Made by a program: the position numbers and the translations under genes. Shown piece by piece: positions 35,323 through 43,102 of a DNA stretch of 64,000 nt (its first letter is position 1; each line of letters opens with the position of its first letter). The notes beneath the pieces were generated by a model. The model was given only the letters and a program-made list of their open reading frames with translations, ran no database searches and had not been told where the DNA came from. Source of the DNA: Geodermatophilus sp. DSM 45219 (lineage in GTDB: Bacteria; Actinomycetota; Actinomycetes; Mycobacteriales; Geodermatophilaceae). The stretch is taken from assembly GCF_900104025.1 (NCBI RefSeq), contig NZ_FNIQ01000001.1:1-64000 (forward strand). The letters run 5' to 3'.

Positions 35323-35709
35323 CTATAGGCGGCGCAGCGCGGCGACCGTGAGTTGCACGACGGTCAGTTCAGATGGATCGTAGTCGATCCCTTCCATTGG
35401 AGCTTCGAGCCAGCCGATATAGCCATCGAGGGCGTACCCGCAGCCACGGTCCGCGGCCGCTTCGTACAAGGCCTCTCCCTCCAGCGCCAGACGGTCCAAG
35501 GCAGCGAGACGGGCGGCGGGCGGATCTTGAAGCGGAAAGGTGGCCCTGATTACCGCTTTGGCCGCTTCCTCGCGGTAACTCCTCAGCGGCTCGGCGCGGC
35601 TCTCGTCAAGAGACGCCACAACTCCAGCGTGTGCGACGGCTGCGGCTGTAATGTCCACCCTCATGGCCGGGATGTAAGTCCAGAATAAGTCCGGCCTCAA
35701 CCCACCCAT
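35323..35709 (-). CDS. Hypothetical protein downstream of an XRE regulator
   Basis: A 128-residue protein if started at ATG 35,709, 23 bp after the stop of the XRE-type gene on the same strand. The frame itself reaches 35,826 with a basic low-complexity start. The body is mostly helical (RAEPLRSYREEAAKAVIRATFPL, RLAALDRLALEGEALYEAAAD) and ends in a short conserved-looking GYIGWLEAPMEGIDYDPSEL. No family is recognised; partnership with the upstream regulator is inferred from spacing. Confidence 0.5.
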   Translation of the reverse strand: MGGLRPDLFWTYIPAMRVDITAAAVAHAGVVASLDESRAEPLRSYREEAAKAVIRATFPLQDPPAARLAALDRLALEGEALYEAAADRGCGYALDGYIGWLEAPMEGIDYDPSELTVVQLTVAALRRL

Positions 35710-35732
35710 GCTGGTTTGCTGGGCTTGGGCAA

Positions 35733-36692
35733 TTAGCCGGGCCGCGCGGGCCCCCTGAGTATGTCGTTCAGTTTGCGTTCCACCCCTTTCTCGTTTCGCC
35801 ATATGTCCTCCGCGACTCTTACCCACCCCTTACTTTCAAACTCGTAAATGCGATTGAAGACATCACGGTCTAGACGAGTTACCCTTTGACGCTCTTCAAC
35901 GGATCGAGTTCTCCACTTTAGTGTATACCATTCATCGCGATTCATTGATCCCAACGATCGTCGACTATAGGCTGTCGTGTTCGGCGGAAGGTCCCTGTCC
36001 TGCCATGAAACTATCGCATCACCCGGGATTGTCACCTCCCACAACTTGAACTCGACGCTAGGCGCAATCGTCCCCCAATCGAAGGCAAATATGAAGGTGT
36101 CCGAGTCCTGCCGAAGATGCCCGCGCCAGCCGATCTCAAATTCTTCGTATGGCTGAACGTCCGGCTGGCTAATGAGCCCGTAGCTTTCCGGATTGCCGCC
36201 CGTAAAGTAGAGCGGCATGCCCCATTCGTCACCCATCCACTCGGCCCCTTTACGGTTCCCCTTCGGGAACCACGGACTGAATGAGTAGTTTTCTCTGACG
36301 TCTATAGGCATGTGGATCCTGGGAGTGAATGAGTCGCTTCCAGTGCGCCCAGCCCAAATCAAGTTTATGCCGTTCAGCTTTACACCGCCCGGTTTCCAAC
36401 CTAGCTCGATCTCGATCGTGAAACGTTCGAGCACGGTGGGGCATTCCACCCCGTAGAAGTCGGTTGTCCCTGACTGTAACTCGTGGCGGTATAGCACAAA
36501 ACGAATATCGAGCGACGCTTCGTACGCGTCGATGACCTGGCGAGAAATGGGTGCCATACCTCGCTCGATCCGGCTGAGCATGGTGTGGTCCACGCTAGCC
36601 CGTCTAGCGAGCTCGCGAAGGCCGAGCCCAGCTTGCTCGCGGTGGTACCGAAGTCGTATCCCGAGGTCCTTGCTAACCCGCGGGGGGCTCAT
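35733..36692 (-). CDS. XRE-family regulator with a large C-terminal sensor-like domain
   Basis: A 319-residue protein from ATG 36,692 (GTG/ATG starts up to 36,758 are possible). Residues about 10-60 form an XRE helix-turn-helix (RLRYHREQAGLGLRELARRA, TMLSRIERGMAP). The remaining ~240 residues are unlike known families and rich in aromatic residues (NYSFSPWFP, GWRGHLRQDSDTFIFAFDWG). The gene is clearly poorer in GC than its surroundings, a sign of separate origin. It may sense a ligand and control its small downstream partner. Confidence 0.65.
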   Translation of the reverse strand: MSPPRVSKDLGIRLRYHREQAGLGLRELARRASVDHTMLSRIERGMAPISRQVIDAYEASLDIRFVLYRHELQSGTTDFYGVECPTVLERFTIEIELGWKPGGVKLNGINLIWAGRTGSDSFTPRIHMPIDVRENYSFSPWFPKGNRKGAEWMGDEWGMPLYFTGGNPESYGLISQPDVQPYEEFEIGWRGHLRQDSDTFIFAFDWGTIAPSVEFKLWEVTIPGDAIVSWQDRDLPPNTTAYSRRSLGSMNRDEWYTLKWRTRSVEERQRVTRLDRDVFNRIYEFESKGWVRVAEDIWRNEKGVERKLNDILRGPARPG

Positions 36693-37031
36693 CGGCGCCA
36701 ACCCCGGACTCGCTGGGGACGCCCTGAACTCCCGGATCGACTGGTGTGCCAGGTGCATGCCATGTTCACCAGTCTGGCGCGCTGTCGCAGCTGAGACACC
36801 TGTGGTGGTGCACCGCTTCTCTCCGGACAACACCTGATGCCGTCCCCGAGGGGGAACCGTCAGTCGACTGGTGCGGGTTATGGGCGTCTTGGCCAACACG
36901 GACGGTCGGGCAGTTGGCTTGCTGCGAGCTCAGCACCTGGCCCGAGGCAGCGACTCGCCAACCGCCAGGGGCGCCGCTCCTGCCCCCGCGACCTTGCTAG
37001 GGCGGACCAACTCCACAGAGAAGAGAGCGCC

Positions 37032-37424
37032 TTGTCAAACATCGAGAGCCGGCGCAGCAGCGAGATCGTCGGCCTCCGCAACCTCCGTCCGGTCATGCTC
37101 ACCACGGACTCCGGCGGGGAGCAAGGGCAAATTACGTGGGGGGATCGTCAGCTAGATCGGCAGCGGCAGTCTCACCACATCCTCACTCTCCGGCGTTTGG
37201 AGCGCAGTGCCATCGAGCTTGCCGCTGAGAAGGCTGTTGCCGCCTACGTGCAGCTGGCGGATGCCCACAGCCGTCGACAGGTTCTCAGCGAAGCAAAGTG
37301 GGAGCTGTACCGAGCCCATAAGGAGAGTCAGATCATCGCGGGCGACGACGCCGAACTGAAGGCGAAGTTCACGGTGCTCGACGACGACTACTTCATGCGC
37401 GTTCGCCTGGCCGGGATGGAGTGA
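37032..37424 (+). CDS. Hypothetical charged helical protein, first gene of a small operon
   Basis: A 130-residue protein if started at TTG 37,032, which has an AGAGAAGAGAG purine stretch just upstream; the frame runs back to 36,837 with low-complexity residues. The C-terminal half is strongly helical (RRLERSAIELAAEKAVAAYVQLADAHSRRQ in parts) and acidic at the end. No family is recognised. It is coupled to the next small gene, whose ribosome-binding site lies within its last codons. Confidence 0.5.
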   Translation: MSNIESRRSSEIVGLRNLRPVMLTTDSGGEQGQITWGDRQLDRQRQSHHILTLRRLERSAIELAAEKAVAAYVQLADAHSRRQVLSEAKWELYRAHKESQIIAGDDAELKAKFTVLDDDYFMRVRLAGME

Positions 37425-37429
37425 TCGCC

Positions 37430-37585
37430 ATGCCCTCGGCGAATAGGAGCGAGCAGGTCATCGGTGAGACCACGGAAGGCGGGATCACGCCTTCCGGGAG
37501 CGACGTAGGGCGATGTCCCGTCTGCGATCGTCCCTTGCTTGAGCTGGATGGCGACCGCCACCTCTGCTTCTTCTTCCACGAATGA
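37430..37585 (+). CDS. 51-residue protein with a CxxC zinc knuckle
   Basis: ATG 37,430 lies 5 bp after the previous stop and 9 bases after GGAG. The frame encodes MPSANRSEQVIGETTEGG, then GRCPVCDRPLLELDGDRHLC and ends FFFHE. CPVC plus the later His and Cys could bind one zinc ion. It is short, but spacing and ribosome-binding site support it. No family is recognised. Confidence 0.5.
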   Translation: MPSANRSEQVIGETTEGGITPSGSDVGRCPVCDRPLLELDGDRHLCFFFHE

Positions 37586-37598
37586 CAGGAACTGAAGC

Positions 37599-37787
37599 AT
37601 GAGCAAGGGACCGCGGTCCTGGGCCGCCAGCATCACGAGCTTCACGTTCGTGGTGCTGGCGGCCGCCTTCGCCCTCAATGTCGCGGCCGAGCTGTTGCGC
37701 GAAGCCCTCCCCGTACTCGTTCCTGTGGGCGTCACCGTCCTCGTCGGCATTGGGCTCTGGCGCTGGCAGCATCCCCGCGGCTGGTGA
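37599..37787 (+). CDS. Small membrane protein
   Basis: A 62-residue protein, ATG 37,599, with AGGA 8-11 bases upstream and only 13 bp after the preceding small gene. Two hydrophobic stretches (about 12-29 and 37-52) flank a short Glu/Arg loop. Many plasmids and AICEs carry such tiny spread or membrane proteins; no specific role is evident. Confidence 0.5.
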   Translation: MSKGPRSWAASITSFTFVVLAAAFALNVAAELLREALPVLVPVGVTVLVGIGLWRWQHPRGW

Positions 37788-37853
37788 TCAGACTATTCGC
37801 CCATACCAGCGTACGCACCGTTCCATTCGGTGCCGCCGAATAGACAACAATGG

Positions 37854-37882
37854 TTGACCGTTGAGTCAACTCAACATATAAC
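37854..37882 (+). promoter_or_regulatory. Sigma-70-type promoter of the transfer operon
   Basis: A -35 box TTGACC (37,854-37,859) and a -10 box TATAAC (37,877-37,882) are exactly 17 bp apart, an unusually canonical promoter for this GC-rich sequence. The whole spacer is filled by a 16-bp operator. It faces the small basic gene at 37,945 and the transfer ATPase. Confidence 0.8.
37860..37875. promoter_or_regulatory. Operator O1 in the transfer promoter spacer
   Basis: GTTGAGT-CA-ACTCAAC is a perfect inverted repeat of 7 bp with a 2-bp centre, located between the -35 and -10 boxes. A protein bound here would block RNA polymerase. The ImmR-like regulator at 41,717 is the best candidate because its own promoter has a related site. 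Confidence 0.75.
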
Positions 37883-37896
37883 AAAAGGACGTGCAT

Positions 37897-37912
37897 GTTG
37901 AGTTCACTCAAC
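37897..37912. promoter_or_regulatory. Operator O2 downstream of the transfer promoter
   Basis: GTTGAGT-TC-ACTCAAC has the same 7-bp arms as O1 with a changed centre, 37 bp further on (near +10 to +25 of the predicted transcript). Two sites on one face allow cooperative repression. Confidence 0.75.
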
Positions 37913-37944
37913 ACTTAATGCGGCACGGTGGAAGGGGGATAGCA

Positions 37945-38157
37945 ATGAGCAAGAGGCGTCGTCGACAGTCGAAAGGAGGGAAGAGCACCCGGCGTATTTC
38001 CGTCCGTTCCGTCCGTCGGGAACAGCCCGATCTGCACAAGCTGAGCCGCGCCCTCATCCGGCTGGCCATGGAGCAGGCCGCCGCAGAGGCAGCCGCCAAG
38101 GCGCAGGCCGAGGGCGAAGACAAGACAACGCGCACCACGGAGGCGGCCGATGACTAG
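37945..38157 (+). CDS. Small basic protein preceding the transfer ATPase
   Basis: A 70-residue protein, ATG 37,945 preceded by GGAAGGGGG. The N-terminal half is strongly basic (MSKRRRRQSKGGKSTRRIS) and the C-terminal half is an alanine/glutamate helix (MEQAAAEAAAKAQAEGEDK). The stop overlaps the ATPase start by 8 bp. A DNA-binding accessory role in transfer is possible but inferred only from charge and position. Confidence 0.6.
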   Translation: MSKRRRRQSKGGKSTRRISVRSVRREQPDLHKLSRALIRLAMEQAAAEAAAKAQAEGEDKTTRTTEAADD

Positions 38158-40294
38158 CCGGCACGTTCTCGTCTGGCGCCAGCTGCACTGGCAGCGCCCG
38201 CTCGACCTCGTGCGCAGCGCAGCGGTCCTCCGTCAGTGGGCGACCGACGCCCGCAGTCCGGTGGCAGTCCTCGAAGCCCGTGCCACCGCAGCGGGCGTGG
38301 CCTACTGCATCGGCGCAGCGCCCGAGGCCATCACCGGCCTGACCACGGCGCTCGGCGACCTCGCGGGCGCCAAGGCCACGACGCTCGGCCCGGAGGCCGC
38401 CCGCCTTCCCGTCGACGTGGTGGGCAGCCTGCGCCTGAACACCCGGCATCGGCCGCTGAAGACCGCCGAGCCCGAGACGACCGTCTACGCCGTCCTGGCG
38501 GCCCTCACCCGGGTCCGGGCTGACGAGGAACTGGTGCTGCAACTTGTCCTCGGGCCGCGGCGTATCCCCTTGGCGGTGCCGACCAACAGCCCGTCCGCGC
38601 TGACGGCGCCCTGGTACGTCACCGCCTGGCACGGCACCGGCAACACGCTCGACGGCGAGAAGCGCACGGCCCTGCGCACCAAGGTCGCGGACCACGGCTT
38701 CGCCTGCACCCTGCGCCTCGGGGCGCGGGCGGCAACGGCGGAGGTCCGTCGTGCCCGGCTGCTCGGGCTGCTGGCGGCGCTGCGCACGGTTGAGGCGCCG
38801 GGCGTCCAGCTCCGCCTCGCCCCTGAACGTCCTGACCGGCTGAACGCCGCCCGGACGCCCTGGCGCTGGCCCCTGAGGTTGAGCGTGCCAGAGCTGGTGC
38901 CTCTCACCGCCTGGCCGCTCGGCGCCGACTACCTGCCGGGCCAGCCAGCCGCCCATCCCCGACTGCTGCCGCCGACGCCGGGCACCGTGGGCCGCAAGCG
39001 CGTCCTGGCCACGGTGACGGCGTCCGGACACCGGGGCACGCTGGCGCTCGGCATCCCGGCAGCTCTCCAGCACCTGCACGTCGTCGGCCCAACCGGCACC
39101 GGCAAGTCGACCTTGTTGGCCAACTTCATCCGCCAGGACATCGCCGACGGCCGGGCGGTCGTGGTGGTGGAGCCCAAGGGCGACCTAGTGGCCGATGTCC
39201 TGGCCCGCGTGCCGTCGGCACGCTGGGACGACGTCGTCGTACTGGATGCGCAGGACCCGGTACCGGTCGGTCTGAATCCACTCGCCCGGCACGGCCGCCG
39301 GCCGGAGCTCGTCGCCGACACCGTCCTGTCGATCTTCAAGCAGCTCTACGGCAAGAACGTCGGGCCGCGTAGCCAGGACATCCTCTACGCCAGCCTGCTG
39401 ACGCTCGTCCGCCGCGACGACGCCAGCCTGGCCATGCTGCCGCTCCTGCTAACCAATCCCGGCGTCCGCCGCCGGCTGACGGCCGGCATCCGTGACCCGC
39501 TGCTGCTCGAGCCGTTCTGGGCGACCTACGAGGCCTGGTCTGAGGCGGAGCGCCTGAACGCCGTCGCACCGGTCATGAACAAGCTGCGGCCGCTGCTCCG
39601 GCCCGGACTGCGCGGCGTGCTGGCTCAGCGACAACCCCGCTTCTCCCTGAAGCAGGTGCTGACTGAGCGCCGCATCCTGCTCGTGCCCTTGCAGCGCGGC
39701 GTAATCGGCGACGACGCCGCCAGGCTGCTCGGCTCGCTCGTCGTCGCCGAGCTCTGGCAGACGCTGCAGTCGCGGGCGGCCATCCCGGCTGAGCGGCGCC
39801 ACCCGGTCATGGTGTACATCGACGAGGTCCAGGACTACCTGCACACCGGCACGCCGCTCGACGAGGTGCTGGCCCAGACGCGCGGCTACGGCGCCGGCTT
39901 CACCCTGGCGCACCAGTTCCTCAAGCAGCTGCCGGACACCATGCAGAGCGCCGTGCTGGCCAACGCCCGTTCCCGGGTAGCCTTCACCCTCAGCGAGGCT
40001 GACGCCCGCGTCATCGCCCGCGGCCATCCCGAGCTCAGCGCCGACGACCTGACGGCCCTCAGCGCCTACGCGATCTACGCCAGCCTGCACACCGGCCACG
40101 GCGTCAGCCCGTTCGTCTCCGGCAGGACGCTGCCGCTGCCCCCGCCGACCGCCGACCCGGCCGAGCTGCGGCGTCGCAGCCGGGAGCGCTGGGGCCGTCC
40201 GCTCGACGAGGTCGACGCCGGCCTGGCCGACCTGCTGCTGCCAGCTTCGACCGCACCTGCGGCACCGACTGGGCGCCGCCGGAGGCAGCCATGA
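38150..40294 (+). CDS. DNA-transfer ATPase (HerA/VirD4-TraD-like)
   Basis: A 714-residue protein. The motor domain starts near residue 300: Walker A VVGPTGTGKSTLLANFI, then VVVEPKGDL (VirD4/TraD-type), LNPLARHGRRP, Walker B MVYIDEVQDYL, and the TLAHQFLKQL / NARSRVAFTLSEADA block typical of coupling proteins (TraM-recognition/TraG-D C-terminal). No N-terminal membrane helices are visible. It probably pumps element DNA during conjugation or mobilisation. It overlaps the next gene by 4 bp. Confidence 0.82.
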   Translation: MTSRHVLVWRQLHWQRPLDLVRSAAVLRQWATDARSPVAVLEARATAAGVAYCIGAAPEAITGLTTALGDLAGAKATTLGPEAARLPVDVVGSLRLNTRHRPLKTAEPETTVYAVLAALTRVRADEELVLQLVLGPRRIPLAVPTNSPSALTAPWYVTAWHGTGNTLDGEKRTALRTKVADHGFACTLRLGARAATAEVRRARLLGLLAALRTVEAPGVQLRLAPERPDRLNAARTPWRWPLRLSVPELVPLTAWPLGADYLPGQPAAHPRLLPPTPGTVGRKRVLATVTASGHRGTLALGIPAALQHLHVVGPTGTGKSTLLANFIRQDIADGRAVVVVEPKGDLVADVLARVPSARWDDVVVLDAQDPVPVGLNPLARHGRRPELVADTVLSIFKQLYGKNVGPRSQDILYASLLTLVRRDDASLAMLPLLLTNPGVRRRLTAGIRDPLLLEPFWATYEAWSEAERLNAVAPVMNKLRPLLRPGLRGVLAQRQPRFSLKQVLTERRILLVPLQRGVIGDDAARLLGSLVVAELWQTLQSRAAIPAERRHPVMVYIDEVQDYLHTGTPLDEVLAQTRGYGAGFTLAHQFLKQLPDTMQSAVLANARSRVAFTLSEADARVIARGHPELSADDLTALSAYAIYASLHTGHGVSPFVSGRTLPLPPPTADPAELRRRSRERWGRPLDEVDAGLADLLLPASTAPAAPTGRRRRQP

Positions 40295-41250
40295 GTCCGG
40301 CTGAGGGCTGGTCCGGTCGGTGGTCCGATCGCGTCGAGCCCGGGACGACGAACACCGAGGTCGGCGCCCGGTACCGCGGCGATACGGCGCCCGAAAGTCT
40401 GTCCTCCCGTATGCGCTCCGGAAGGGTTGTCCGGCGGCGGACGAGCGCCCGGCGGCTGCTCCGGCTGCAGAGCGATCTGAGCGACCGCGAGCGCGGTGTG
40501 CTGCTCAGCCTGGCCGCCTGCCGGCTGCTGACGACGGGCCAGCTGCAGCGCCTGCACTTCGCTGATCACGCCACCGAGGGCGCCGCCAGCCGCATCTGCC
40601 GCCGTGTCCTTGCCCGGCTGCAGCGGCTGGGCGTCATCGAGCACCTCGACCGCCGCATCGGCGGGGTGCGGGCCGGTTCGGCGTCCTACGTCTGGCGGGT
40701 CGGCCCGGTCGGCGAGCGCCTGCTCCGGCAGGACGAAGGGGCGCCCCGCGGCCGCCACAAGCAGCCCGGGCTGCGCTTCGTCGATCACGTGCTGGCCGTG
40801 GCCGAGTGCAGCGTGCAGCTGGTCGAGGCCGACCGCCGCGGCGACCTGGAGCTGCTCGCCACGGAGCACGAACCCGCCTGCTGGCGCGGCTTCCTCGGGG
40901 CCTACGGCGGCGCAGAGACGCTCAAGCCCGACCTGTACGCCGTGACGGCGACCACCGAGTACGAGGACAGCTGGTTCATTGAGGTCGACCGCAGCACCGA
41001 GAGCCTGCCGACGCTGCTCAAGAAGTGCGCCCAGTACGAGCGCTACCAGCGCACCGGCAGGGAGCAGGAGCAGCGCGGCGTCTTCCCGGCGGTGCTCTGG
41101 GTGGTACCAGACGACCGGCGGGCCGGGGTCCTCGTCGCGGCGATCCGCCGCCGCTACGGCACCGACCAAGAGCTGTTCCGCGTCACGACCGCGGCCAGCT
41201 TTGTGAGCGTCATCGTCGGCGCCGCCGACCCGCCGGGGTCAAGCAACTAA
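40291..41250 (+). CDS. Replication-relaxation family protein
   Basis: A 319-residue protein with a winged-helix start (about 64-130: LSDRERGVLLSLAACRLLTTGQLQRLHF, RRVLARLQRLGVIEHL). A nuclease-like core follows (KPDLYAVTATTEYEDSWFIEVDRSTES, about 210-236). This matches the actinobacterial 'replication-relaxation' family found beside transfer ATPases on plasmids and AICEs. The D...E-V-D pattern suggests a nicking or DNA-binding role at the transfer or replication origin. Confidence 0.75.
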   Translation: MSPAEGWSGRWSDRVEPGTTNTEVGARYRGDTAPESLSSRMRSGRVVRRRTSARRLLRLQSDLSDRERGVLLSLAACRLLTTGQLQRLHFADHATEGAASRICRRVLARLQRLGVIEHLDRRIGGVRAGSASYVWRVGPVGERLLRQDEGAPRGRHKQPGLRFVDHVLAVAECSVQLVEADRRGDLELLATEHEPACWRGFLGAYGGAETLKPDLYAVTATTEYEDSWFIEVDRSTESLPTLLKKCAQYERYQRTGREQEQRGVFPAVLWVVPDDRRAGVLVAAIRRRYGTDQELFRVTTAASFVSVIVGAADPPGSSN

Positions 41251-41265
41251 CCGAAAGGAGGTGAT

Positions 41266-41610
41266 ATGAGCCATGAAGTACAACAACACGAACAGGAACT
41301 GGAGCAGCAACACATCGAGACGGCCTGGACCGTCTTCCAGCTGTGGTCCGGCAGCCGGGACGAGGGCTGCTTCCGCCGCAGCTTCCTCGGCCACTATCCC
41401 AGCCGCGACGCCTTTGGCCAGGAGCTGCTGGCTCGCCTCGGCGCCGACAGCCGCATCTATCGGCTGCCTGACTGGCTGCAGGCCTACATCCGCTTTGACG
41501 GTGAGGCCGTCGCCCGTGATTTCGAGCAGGCCGGCCACTTCTACGTCTATGACGCACCAGAGGACGGTGGCACGTTCGTGTTCGACCCGTACGAACAGCC
41601 GAACACCTAG
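41266..41610 (+). CDS. ArdA-like antirestriction domain protein
   Basis: A 114-residue acidic protein with a very strong ribosome-binding site (GAAAGGAGGTGAT). Its second half resembles the C-terminal domain of ArdA: AFGQELLARLG, YRLPDWLQAYIRFDGEAVARDFEQAG, FYVYD, then GTFVFDPYE. ArdA proteins mimic DNA and inhibit type I restriction enzymes. Only about two thirds of an ArdA length is present, so the match is suggestive rather than certain. It would help the element enter a new host. Confidence 0.6.
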   Translation: MSHEVQQHEQELEQQHIETAWTVFQLWSGSRDEGCFRRSFLGHYPSRDAFGQELLARLGADSRIYRLPDWLQAYIRFDGEAVARDFEQAGHFYVYDAPEDGGTFVFDPYEQPNT

Positions 41611-41664
41611 CCCGTCGTGCATTTTGGCTGGCGCCGGAGCCTGTTGTGGAATGCACGTCGAAAC

Positions 41665-41694
41665 GTTGACCTATCTCAACGCTAAGCGGACAAT
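41665..41694 (+). promoter_or_regulatory. Promoter and operator O3 of the ImmR-like gene
   Basis: GTTGACC-TA-TCTCAAC (41,665-41,680) matches O1/O2 at 12-13 of 16 positions. As at 37,854, TTGACC (41,666-41,671) doubles as the -35 box, and GACAAT (41,689-41,694) lies 17 bp later as the -10 box. A weaker-consensus site in the regulator's own promoter is typical of autoregulation. Confidence 0.65.
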
Positions 41695-41716
41695 AATGGA
41701 AACAGGAGCACGCTAT

Positions 41717-42097
41717 ATGTCGGTCGATCAGATTCATAAACTTGCCCAATTACTGCGGACCACCCGTGAACAGGAAGGCCTGTCGGTCCGGGGGCTGGCC
41801 CAACGGGCCGGTGTCGACGCCGCCACCGTGCTGCACCTGGAGCAGGGTCGCATCGCCCAACCGAAGCCGGACAAGCTGCGCGCCGTCGGTCACGCGCTCG
41901 GCATCTCGACCGCCGACCTGTACGCCGCCGCCGGCTGGCTGCCATCGACCGAACTGCCGACTTTCCGGCCCTACCTGCGCAGCAAGTACCAGGAACTCCC
42001 GGACGAGGCCGTTGCCGAGATCGAGGCCGTCTTCGAGCGCCTGGCCCGCGACTACGGGCTGCACGGCCCCCAGGACGGCGAGGACGAGCTCCCCTAG
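41717..42097 (+). CDS. XRE-family regulator, ImmR-like
   Basis: A 126-residue protein from ATG 41,717 (AGGAG 8 bases upstream). The XRE domain occupies about 5-60 (LAQLLRTTREQEGLSVRGLAQRAGVDAATVLHLEQG). A short helical tail (DEAVAEIEAVFERLARDYGL) probably dimerises. It is followed by a metalloprotease gene, an arrangement known from ICEBs1, where ImmA cleaves the ImmR repressor. It is the likely binder of O1-O3. Confidence 0.82.
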   Translation: MSVDQIHKLAQLLRTTREQEGLSVRGLAQRAGVDAATVLHLEQGRIAQPKPDKLRAVGHALGISTADLYAAAGWLPSTELPTFRPYLRSKYQELPDEAVAEIEAVFERLARDYGLHGPQDGEDELP

Positions 42098-42129
42098 CCG
42101 CCGCAGCAACTAACGAAAGGAGGAACGCC

Positions 42130-42807
42130 ATGAACAACAGCAACCACCACGGAGGCCGCAGTGTCCTGGCGTCCCTCCGGGCCGTCATTCCTGTCCGGCC
42201 GCTGGACTTCCCCGAGGCCATGCAGATCGCCGAGCTGCAGGCCGCCCGGCTGCTCGAGCTGAGCGACAGCACCGAGGGACCAGTCGACAGCGCCGTCATC
42301 ACCGAACTGCCCCGTATCCGCGTTCGCCGGGTGGAGCTGCCGACCTCCGGCATGAGCTTCTGGGACGGTCACAACTGGGTTATCGCCCTGAACAGCAGCG
42401 AGCCGACGACCCGGCAGCGCTTCACCTTGCTGCACGAGTACAAGCACATCATCGATCACGGCGCGACCGACCGGCTGTACACCGGCGTGGGCCGCCACTC
42501 CCCCGCACAGCAGGCCGAGCAGGCCGCCGACTACTTCGCCGGCTGCGCCCTGATGCCTAAGCGGCTGATGAAGCGGGCCTGGGGCCAGGGGCTGCAGCGG
42601 CCGGCCGCGCTGGCCCGGCACTTCGGGGTCTCCGAGCGCGCCATTGAGGTCCGCCTGGCTCAGCTCGGGCTGGTGGACCCTCGCTTGCGCTGCGCCCCGC
42701 CCTCGACGGTGCGCCCGACCCATCGTCCCCGACAGACCTACTTCCGCCTGCTGTCGCCGCACTGGGCGAGCCGCGGCCTGACACCGGTCATTGGAGGCGC
42801 GCCATGA
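42130..42807 (+). CDS. ImmA/IrrE-type metalloprotease
   Basis: A 225-residue protein. The zinc-protease motif is HEYKH in RFTLLHEYKHIIDHG (residues about 95-110), followed by EQAADYFAGCALMP, which carries the third ligand glutamate. This is the standard ImmA/IrrE core. It starts after GAAAGGAGGAACGCC, 32 bp behind the regulator. By analogy with ICEBs1 it would cut the ImmR-like repressor to switch on excision or transfer. A C-terminal extension (about 175-225) reads into the excisionase gene. Confidence 0.85.
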   Translation: MNNSNHHGGRSVLASLRAVIPVRPLDFPEAMQIAELQAARLLELSDSTEGPVDSAVITELPRIRVRRVELPTSGMSFWDGHNWVIALNSSEPTTRQRFTLLHEYKHIIDHGATDRLYTGVGRHSPAQQAEQAADYFAGCALMPKRLMKRAWGQGLQRPAALARHFGVSERAIEVRLAQLGLVDPRLRCAPPSTVRPTHRPRQTYFRLLSPHWASRGLTPVIGGAP

Positions 42808-43100
42808 GGTCGGCCGCCGCAGCCCCTGCCCGGCGCGCCGCAGATCCCGCTTTGGCGCGGCGCGTCTACTGCCGCGCTGCCGGCCGCGATCAGACAGGTC
42901 AACCGGACAGCGCCGCCAACCACTCCCTGCTCCTCACCGTGCCCGAGGCCTGTGCTGCCTTGCGCATCAGCCGCTGGAGCTTCTACCGCCTGGTCCAGCA
43001 GCGCCGTCTCCGCACCGTCCGCATCGGCAACCGGCGGCTGGTGCCGGCCGCGGCCCTGGCTGAGCTCATCGCCGAGCTGAGCCAGCAGGAGGAGGCCTAG
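42804..43100 (+). CDS. Excisionase-like helix-turn-helix protein
   Basis: A 98-residue protein whose last 60 residues form a MerR/Xis-type winged helix (LLTVPEACAALRISRWSFYRLVQQRRLRTVRIGNRRLVPAAALAELI in pieces). This is the usual partner of tyrosine integrases and lies 2 bp before the integrase gene. It would bend attachment-site DNA to favour excision. Confidence 0.82.
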   Translation: MRSAAAAPARRAADPALARRVYCRAAGRDQTGQPDSAANHSLLLTVPEACAALRISRWSFYRLVQQRRLRTVRIGNRRLVPAAALAELIAELSQQEEA

Positions 43101-43102
43101 CC

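Noticed and set aside
38150-41250. A full type IV secretion system or relaxase cluster
   Set aside because: Only one transfer ATPase and a replication-relaxation protein are present. I saw no VirB4-like ATPase, relaxase three-histidine motif or set of channel proteins.
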